A DNA stretch of 5,960 nucleotides from DRKI01 sp011051875 (lineage in GTDB: Bacteria > Desulfobacterota > Desulfobulbia > Desulfobulbales > Desulfobulbaceae). The position numbers were made by a program, and so were the translations under genes. This document shows, piece by piece, positions 1 through 5,960 of the stretch. The DNA lies in assembly GCA_026990385.1 (NCBI GenBank), contig JALXDL010000056.1, positions 1-5,960 of the forward strand. Reading direction: 5' to 3'. Numbering within the stretch: the first letter of the stretch is position 1; each line of letters begins with the position of its first letter. The notes below the pieces were generated by a model. It was given only the letters and a program-made list of their open reading frames with translations. It did not search any database and was not told the origin of the DNA.

Positions 1-1
1 G

Positions 2-1609
2 TCAGGGGCGGGAATTGTTGATTCGGTGGATATGGACCAGGATGTCTTCGGCCGGGAGCGGCGGGCAGATGTGGAAGCCCTGCACGGTCTCGCATCCGAG
101 CCGGGACAGTTCTTCCAGCACCTCCTTCTGCTCCACACCCTCGGCAATGGGCCTGAGCCCCAGGTTGTTGGCAAGGTCGATGGTGGCCTTGACAATGACC
201 ATGTCATTTTCGTCATGGAGCATGTCCATGACAAAGGTCTTGTCGATCTTGAGCTCGGTTGCCGGCAGCTGCTTGAGGTTGGAGAGTGACGAATACCCGG
301 TGCCGAAATCATCCACCGCGAACTGGATGCCGAGGCTGTGCAGGTCTTCGATGATCCGGAAGGCCCGGGCCGGATCGGCCATCATGCTGCTTTCCGTGAT
401 CTCCAGGGTGATGTCGGTGGCATTGATCTGCCACTTGTCCAGCAGGTCCCTGACCTGGGAATAGGTCTCGGAGTCATGCAGGTTCTTTGCCGACAGGTTG
501 ATGGCAATGGGGATGTGCTGTCCCTCCTTCTGCCAGTGGTGGAGCTGGGCAAAGGCGTTGTCCAGCACCCAGTAGGTGAGCGGCCTGATCAGGCCGGTCT
601 GCTCGGCAACCGGTATGAAATCGTCGGGCAGCAGCAGGCTGTCCCGTTCAGGCTGATGCCAGCGTACCAGGGCCTCCACTCCGCAGACCCGGTTTTCGAC
701 CAGGGAGTATTTCGGTTGATAGTAGAGAACGAGCTGTTCCTTTTCCACTGCCTTGCGAAGATCCACGGTCAGCATCAGCCGGTCCATGGAGTGCTGGTCC
801 TGCTCGGCGTCATAAACCGCGTAGTTGCCCTCGCACCGCTTGGCCTCGTACATGGCGATGTCGGCGTGCTGGAGCAGGGTATCGCTCTCCAGGCCATGAT
901 CCGGGTACATGGCGATACCGATACTGATGTCCAGGTGCAGGTCATTGCCCTCGATCTGGAAACTTTCTTCCATGGCCTGGACGATCTTCTCCGAGATGGC
1001 GGCCGCCTGTTCCAGGTTGACCCCGGGCAGAACAACGGCGAATTCGTCGCCCCCGAGGCGCGAGATGGTGTCCGATTCCCGGATGCAGCTCCGCAGGCGC
1101 GGCGCGATGAGCTGCAGTACATAATCGCCGTAATAGTGTCCCAGGGTATCGTTGATCTCCTTGAACCGGTCCAGGTCCATGAGCAGAACGGCGATCGGGC
1201 TGTTGTTGCGCTTCGCGTCCAGGATGGCCTGGTCGATCCGTTCATGCAACAGCGCCCGGTTGGGCAGGTCGGTGAGCTCGTCGTGCAGGGCACGGTGGCG
1301 TTCTATCTCGGCGGCCTTCTGCAGCTCCTCGATGGACAACAGGCTCAGGCGGACCACGGTGGCAACAAAGATGGCCCCCCCGAACAGGACCAGGGAAACC
1401 ATCAGTTCGATGAACGGGATCGTGGAGTGGTTCAGGAGGAGATAGAGGTAGCTGAAGTAGCCGATGACGAAGAAGATGATGAAAGCGCCCAGGATCCGCC
1501 AGGCTGTATAGTGCCGTTCCGCCTTCCGGCAGATGCGGTGGGTCGGGAACAGTGCGATGAGCAAGCCGGTGATCCCTGCGGAAACAAAGAAAATGGCAAA
1601 GGATTTCAT
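2..1609 (-). CDS. Membrane-anchored GGDEF-EAL protein (putative bifunctional diguanylate cyclase/phosphodiesterase)
   Basis: This 535-aa protein would make c-di-GMP from GTP with its GGDEF domain and linearise it to pGpG with its EAL domain, acting at the inner membrane. Three hydrophobic segments (about residues 3-20, 39-59 and 64-88) are followed by a short helical linker. The GGDEF domain (about 105-265) has an intact GGDEF at 186-190 and a product-inhibition I-site RESD at 177-180 with canonical spacing. The EAL domain (about 278-530) has EAL at 312-314, NLS at 371-373, EITES at 403-407, DDFGTGYSS at 433-441, AEGVE at 489-493 and QGF at 510-512, so the metal-binding and loop-6 residues look complete. 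No separate sensory domain is seen; the membrane part may be the input. The ATG at 1609 is the only usable start because an in-frame stop lies five codons upstream. No good Shine-Dalgarno sequence precedes it. The gene is divergent from the superoxide reductase gene. Motifs cannot show which activity dominates. Confidence 0.95.
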   Translation of the reverse strand: MKSFAIFFVSAGITGLLIALFPTHRICRKAERHYTAWRILGAFIIFFVIGYFSYLYLLLNHSTIPFIELMVSLVLFGGAIFVATVVRLSLLSIEELQKAAEIERHRALHDELTDLPNRALLHERIDQAILDAKRNNSPIAVLLMDLDRFKEINDTLGHYYGDYVLQLIAPRLRSCIRESDTISRLGGDEFAVVLPGVNLEQAAAISEKIVQAMEESFQIEGNDLHLDISIGIAMYPDHGLESDTLLQHADIAMYEAKRCEGNYAVYDAEQDQHSMDRLMLTVDLRKAVEKEQLVLYYQPKYSLVENRVCGVEALVRWHQPERDSLLLPDDFIPVAEQTGLIRPLTYWVLDNAFAQLHHWQKEGQHIPIAINLSAKNLHDSETYSQVRDLLDKWQINATDITLEITESSMMADPARAFRIIEDLHSLGIQFAVDDFGTGYSSLSNLKQLPATELKIDKTFVMDMLHDENDMVIVKATIDLANNLGLRPIAEGVEQKEVLEELSRLGCETVQGFHICPPLPAEDILVHIHRINNSRP

Positions 1610-1693
1610 TTGGATAGATGCTTGTTACTCATCTGGCTGTTCCGGTTCCCGGCAAGGGCGCAGACCGAAGGGACAATATTTCCTGGCTACATA

Positions 1694-1721
1694 ATCATAC
1701 TGGAAGGGAAAGATAAAACAA
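1694..1721 (-). promoter_or_regulatory. Candidate sigma70-type promoter of the GGDEF-EAL gene
   Basis: Read on the minus strand, a TTGTTT -35 box (plus coordinates 1716-1721) is followed after 16 bp by a TATGAT -10 box (1694-1699) matching five of six consensus bases. The surroundings are AT-rich. Transcription would start near 1687, giving a leader of about 78 nt before the ATG at 1609. This is a motif match only; the -35 box matches three of six consensus bases. Confidence 0.45.
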
Positions 1722-1881
1722 AATTCTAAATTGAGCGATTTTCATTTTGGCCAGCATGCGAGTCCTGTGGTGTTTCATTGGAGTATGTCTGCATGGATCA
1801 CCACAAGGCCGGGCAGACCGGGACAAAATGGAGATTCAGGAGGCCTTCCCTCCCCTGCGACATTGTAAAAAGAAAATTAAT

Positions 1882-1887
1882 TATAAT
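1882..1887 (+). promoter_or_regulatory. Perfect TATAAT -10-like box in an AT-rich block
   Basis: A consensus TATAAT sits in the most AT-rich part of the intergenic region. The nearest -35-like element is GCGACA at 1857-1862, 19 bp upstream, which is longer than optimal. TTGTAA at 1863-1868 would leave only a 13-bp spacer. If used, transcription would begin near 1893 and give the superoxide reductase gene a structured leader of about 210 nt. The overlapping reverse complement also reads TATAAT (1880-1885), so the direction is uncertain. Confidence 0.3.
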
Positions 1888-1892
1888 CATGT

Positions 1893-1958
1893 CCTGTTTT
1901 GCATTTGCAGACAGGGGCAACGCTCAACCTGGGAAAATGGGTTGTGCCGTAGCTCCTG
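1893..1958 (+). other. Leader segment with two mutually exclusive fold-backs
   Basis: CCTGT at 1893-1897 can pair with ACAGG at 1911-1915. Alternatively, CAGGGGC at 1912-1918 can pair with GCTCCTG at 1952-1958 (seven pairs, one of them G-U), enclosing a second helix CAACC 1925-1929 with GGTTG 1940-1944. The two outer helices share bases 1912-1915, so they exclude each other. I could not match this to a known riboswitch class; comparison with GEMM (c-di-GMP-I) failed on the conserved core. No U-tract follows, so it is not an intrinsic terminator. Confidence 0.25.
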
Positions 1959-2034
1959 CCTTGCATGAAGATGGCTCTGCCGTTGGCAGTCTGGTGGATG
2001 CCGGCCGGAAAATGGCTTGAACTGCAGAAAATGG
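1933..2034 (+). repeat. Three copies of GAAAATGG upstream of the superoxide reductase gene
   Basis: GAAAATGG occurs at 1933-1940, 2008-2015 and 2027-2034, each followed closely by TTG. A further AAAATGG lies at 1825-1831. The last copy directly abuts the candidate -35 box at 2035-2040, a typical operator or activator position. Copies two and three are 19 bp apart, start to start. A fourth GAAAATGG at 1589-1596 lies inside the GGDEF-EAL coding region. The density is well above chance for an eight-base word, but function is inferred. Confidence 0.4.
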
Positions 2035-2063
2035 TTGCACGCGGTCCGGTGAGTGTTTATAAA
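2035..2063 (+). promoter_or_regulatory. Candidate sigma70-type promoter of the Tat superoxide reductase gene
   Basis: A TTGCAC -35-like box (2035-2040) and a TATAAA -10 box (2058-2063, five of six consensus bases) are separated by exactly 17 bp. The -10 region continues into an AT-rich stretch to about 2076. Transcription would start near 2070, giving a short leader of about 35 nt that contains the Shine-Dalgarno sequence. The -35 matches only in its TTG half. A GAAAATGG repeat abuts it upstream, so it may depend on an activator. Confidence 0.5.
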
Positions 2064-2091
2064 TTAATAATTATTACCATGTCAGATCGAT

Positions 2092-2099
2092 GGAGGTGA
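2092..2099 (+). promoter_or_regulatory. Strong Shine-Dalgarno sequence that fixes the SOR start
   Basis: GGAGGTGA is fully complementary to the 16S rRNA tail and ends five bases before the ATG at 2105. It overlaps an upstream in-frame ATG at 2090, so the ATG at 2105 is the real start. That start puts the twin-arginine motif at residues 4-5. Confidence 0.85.
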
Positions 2100-2104
2100 A
2101 CAAG

Positions 2105-2512
2105 ATGACGGACAGACGTGATTTTCTCAAGACCTCGGCTGCAGCGGCGGCGCTCCTGACCCTGGGAGCGGCAACCACGTCCCGGGCCGGTGACCGGCCG
2201 GCATTCAGTGGTATTGTCTACACCAGTGACAACCCCGGCCAGTGGGCGAAGAAGGTGGGCAGCCACGCGCCGCAGGTCACCGTTGACAAGGACAAGGTCA
2301 CCATTGTCACCCGGCACCCGATGTCGGCGGCCCATTATATCGTCCGCCATACCCTGGTCCTCGCAGACGGCACGGTTATCGGGGGCACGACCTTTTCCCC
2401 TGCCGACAGTCCCGAGTCCACCTATACCCTGCCGGCGGGATACAGCGGCAGGCTCTATGCCACCAGTTTCTGCAACAAACATGATTTCTGGCTGACCGAG
2501 ACCAGCGTGTAG
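2105..2512 (+). CDS. Tat-exported superoxide reductase (desulfoferrodoxin/neelaredoxin iron-domain family)
   Basis: This 135-aa protein is predicted to reduce superoxide to hydrogen peroxide in the periplasm at a mononuclear Fe(His)4Cys centre. Residues 1-28 form a classic Tat signal: RRDFLK at 4-9, an Ala/Leu-rich core, and probable cleavage after SRA (26-28). The mature part matches the iron domain of superoxide reductases. Candidate ligands are His54 (SHAP), His71 and His77 (HPM then HYI, spacing of six as in the family), Cys123 and His126 (CNKH). There is no N-terminal desulforedoxin domain with a second Cys4 iron site, so it resembles the one-iron class. The family usually has Glu-Lys before the first ligand His; here the residues are Gly52-Ser53, so the usual catalytic lysine is absent, although Lys49 and Lys50 are nearby. 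The gene stands alone, with a promoter in front and a terminator behind. An electron donor is not encoded in the window. Confidence 0.9.
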   Translation: MTDRRDFLKTSAAAAALLTLGAATTSRAGDRPAFSGIVYTSDNPGQWAKKVGSHAPQVTVDKDKVTIVTRHPMSAAHYIVRHTLVLADGTVIGGTTFSPADSPESTYTLPAGYSGRLYATSFCNKHDFWLTETSV

Positions 2513-2547
2513 CCGGGAACCCGGAACAGCGGAAACCGACTGGATCC

Positions 2548-2580
2548 AGGGCTGCGCCGGACAGGCGCGGCCCTTTTTTT
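2548..2580 (+). terminator. Intrinsic terminator after the superoxide reductase gene
   Basis: Arms at 2549-2558 and 2564-2573 form a ten-pair GC-rich stem with one G-U pair, closing a five-base loop GGACA. Seven T residues follow (2574-2580). It starts 36 bases after the TAG stop and isolates the superoxide reductase gene from the downstream kinase. Confidence 0.92.
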
Positions 2581-2670
2581 GTGCCGTTTCCGCCGCAATG
2601 GTGATATTTTGAAGGGAGAGCATCCTGGACTGATCGTTGCGCCCATCTGCGGCACTTATAGAAAAACCAT

Positions 2671-2699
2671 TTGTAACCATGCATCTTTTTTCATATGCG
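2671..2699 (+). promoter_or_regulatory. Weak candidate promoter for the kinase operon
   Basis: TTGTAA (2671-2676) and TATGCG (2694-2699) are separated by 17 bp within the only AT-rich part of this gap. Each box matches only part of the consensus. If used, the transcript would start near 2706 and carry all three downstream hairpins in a leader of about 250 nt. Confidence 0.25.
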
Positions 2700-2732
2700 G
2701 AGTGTGATACGCTCAATCCGGGATCATGTACT

Positions 2733-2773
2733 CCGTGGCGGAAACGTCCCTTCGCGGACGTACCGGCACACGG
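2733..2773 (+). other. Fold-back 1 upstream of the kinase
   Basis: An inner helix ACGTCC (2744-2749) with GGACGT (2756-2761) closes the six-base loop CTTCGC. A three-pair helix 2739-2741 with 2763-2765 and an outer helix CCGTG (2733-2737) with CACGG (2769-2773) extend it across small internal loops. That gives 14 Watson-Crick pairs. No T-tract follows. Confidence 0.4.
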
Positions 2774-2780
2774 TCATCAC

Positions 2781-2810
2781 AGGATGAACAACTCGTTGTT
2801 TTCCCGTCCT
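2781..2810 (+). other. Fold-back 2 upstream of the kinase
   Basis: AACAA (2787-2791) pairs with TTGTT (2796-2800) around a CTCG loop. Outer AGGA (2781-2784) can pair with TCCT (2807-2810) across an asymmetric bulge. It is weak alone and noted because it sits between two larger fold-backs. Confidence 0.3.
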
Positions 2811-2817
2811 CAATGCT

Positions 2818-2925
2818 GTAAGTTGGCACAGGTGCCCCGTATCTGTGCAGGTGTGCCGGTCCGCCATGGGCCCTCTATGCGGGCCGGCGCGGCCGTGCAG
2901 TGACGGGGTGCCTGGGACAACTTAC
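2818..2925 (+). repeat. Long imperfect inverted repeat (about 108 nt) forming an extended hairpin
   Basis: Bases 2818-2864 pair with 2879-2925 around a 14-base loop. Of 47 opposed positions, 34 are Watson-Crick, seven are G-U in the plus-strand RNA and six are mismatches, with no bulges. The ends read GTAAGTTG and CAACTTAC. The helix ends 29 bases before the kinase ATG. No T-tract follows, so it is not a standard terminator, and I see no target-site duplication or transposase. It may be a structured leader element, a small RNA precursor, or a repetitive extragenic palindrome or MITE. Confidence 0.75.
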
Positions 2926-2954
2926 GTTCATATGGCACCGGACTTCAGCGAACA

Positions 2955-5554
<2,600 letters not shown>

Positions 5555-5558
<4 letters not shown>

Positions 5559-5960
5559 AGCGACTGTTCCTGTTCCTGGCCGTTCTCTTTCTGGTCGGCG
5601 GCAGCGGTTACCTGCTGACCCGGCACCTGGAGCCCGAGGTTGCCCTGACCGAATACGTACCCGCCGACAGCCTGGCCGTGCTCGAATGGCGTGATCCGGC
5701 CGGCGCCCTGTCCCGTTTCCGCGCCACCAGGGTGGGCCGCTGCCTGGAGGAGATCGACTGGGTCGGTGTCATGCGCGGGCTTGGCATGCCCGGGGAACGT
5801 ATCAACGGAGTCCGGCAGCGGCTCGCTGTCTTGAACGGGGTTGTCAGCAGTCCGCTTTTTTCCGGACTTTTCGGGGGCAGCGTCGTCGCCGCCCTCCTGG
5901 CCCGCAGGCCCGATGGAGACAGCGACAGCGGGCCGTCCGGGGGCCGGGAAGAGGTGGTTC
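5555..5960 (+). CDS. Membrane-anchored or secreted protein of unknown function, 3' end outside the window
   Basis: The frame opens with ATG overlapping the kinase TGA (ATGA) and stays open for 135 codons to the window edge. It begins MKRLFLFLAVLFLVGGSGYL, a positively charged start with a hydrophobic helix at about 4-21 and no lipobox cysteine, so it is either an uncleaved anchor or a signal peptide. The following YVPADSLAVLEW (34-45) and the later FSGLFGGSVVAALLA (102-116) recall the N-terminus of DUF3352-type exported proteins, which commonly open with a Pro-Ala-Asp segment; this is a resemblance from memory only. Tight coupling to the kinase suggests co-expression and perhaps a shared envelope role, for example as an accessory of the sensor. 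No catalytic motif is visible in the part present. Confidence 0.8.

Larger units (their letters stand above)
1610..2104. other. Divergent intergenic region with regulatory signals, no convincing gene
   Basis: This gap of about 495 bases separates the minus-strand GGDEF-EAL gene from the plus-strand superoxide reductase gene and is more AT-rich than its neighbours in places. Short open frames exist (for example 1778-2020 on the plus strand), but they lack a ribosome binding site and resemble no family I recognise. The region holds candidate promoters on both strands, a repeated AAAATGG word and several short inverted repeats. One of these pairs TGTGGTG at 1766-1772 with CACCACA at 1799-1805, extended by CC/GG across a one-base bulge. 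Another pairs AAGGCC at 1805-1810 with GGCCTT at 1842-1847. These arms are short enough that chance cannot be excluded. Confidence 0.6.
2581..2954. other. Non-coding structured region ahead of the hybrid kinase
   Basis: About 370 bases between the terminator and the kinase start contain no convincing gene. The longest plus-strand frame here, from a TTG at 2637, has no ribosome binding site and an unremarkable translation. Its second half (2733-2925) is almost entirely occupied by three consecutive fold-backs, annotated separately. An in-frame TGA at 2901 and the lack of start codons between it and 2955 rule out an upstream extension of the kinase. Confidence 0.7.

Noticed and set aside
338..1729. 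463-codon plus-strand frame antisense to the GGDEF-EAL gene
   Set aside because: The minus-strand product has every expected GGDEF and EAL motif in order, whereas the antisense translation looks like low-complexity shadow sequence.
1838..1843. AGGAGG, a strong Shine-Dalgarno-like hexamer
   Set aside because: No ATG, GTG or TTG follows within a usable distance, so no small gene can be assigned.
1912..1958. c-di-GMP (GEMM-I) riboswitch next to the GGDEF-EAL gene
   Set aside because: A GGGGCAA followed by a hairpin looked suggestive, but the conserved downstream core and receptor sequences are absent and the strand is opposite to the GGDEF-EAL gene.
1778..2020. 80-codon frame in the intergenic region, including a 44-codon part starting at ATG 1889
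   Set aside because: There is no ribosome binding site at either start and no recognisable family, and the frame overlaps promoter-like AT-rich sequence.
2057..2716. 219-codon minus-strand frame covering the superoxide reductase gene and its terminator
   Set aside because: It runs antisense through a gene with a clear Tat signal and five conserved ligands, and through a strong terminator on the other strand. No protein family is recognisable.
2818..2925. Long fold-back considered as an integron attC site
   Set aside because: attC sites have outer RYYYAAC and GTTRRRY boxes. Here the ends are GTAAGTTG and CAACTTAC, which is the opposite arrangement, and there is no cassette array or integrase.
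2818..2925. Long fold-back considered as a retron msd or an intrinsic terminator
   Set aside because: No reverse transcriptase gene is present in the window, and no T-tract follows either end of the hairpin.
2931..2950. Possible sigma54 promoter (TGGCAC at 2933-2938)
   Set aside because: The required GC of the -12 element is missing at the correct distance, and the site is too close to the kinase ATG.

Overview
The window looks like a chromosomal stretch from a GC-rich anaerobic or microaerophilic Gram-negative bacterium. A Desulfobulbales-like member of the Desulfobacterota (old Deltaproteobacteria) is my best guess. The guess rests on a Tat-exported superoxide reductase, the abundance of two-component and c-di-GMP signalling, and the codon bias. 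It is inference from gene content, because there is no rRNA or other taxonomic marker here.

Layout: (1) 2-1609, minus strand: a complete membrane-bound GGDEF-EAL protein with both catalytic motif sets intact. (2) 1610-2104: an intergenic region of about 495 bases between divergent genes. It holds a candidate minus-strand promoter for the GGDEF-EAL gene, a candidate plus-strand promoter next to the superoxide reductase gene, an isolated perfect TATAAT, a foldable leader segment, and a repeated GAAAATGG word whose last copy abuts the -35 box. (3) 2105-2512, plus strand: a 135-aa Tat-signal superoxide reductase with all five iron ligands, standing alone with its own Shine-Dalgarno sequence and a strong intrinsic terminator at 2548-2580. 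(4) 2581-2954: a non-coding region dominated by three consecutive fold-back structures. The last is a hairpin of about 108 nt (2818-2925) ending 29 nt before the next start codon. (5) 2955-5558, plus strand: an 867-aa hybrid histidine kinase with a DctB-like periplasmic double-Cache sensor, PAS, HisKA, HATPase and receiver domains. (6) 5555-5960, plus strand: the first 135 codons of a membrane-anchored protein, overlapping the kinase stop by ATGA and running off the window.

Together the window encodes signal perception (periplasmic ligand to hybrid kinase), a c-di-GMP turnover enzyme, and a periplasmic oxidative-stress enzyme. Each main transcription unit appears separately controlled. The least explained and most interesting signal is the non-coding structured segment ahead of the kinase. 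Its non-Watson-Crick pairs are almost all G-U in the sense-strand RNA, which suggests a functional transcript rather than a decaying DNA palindrome.
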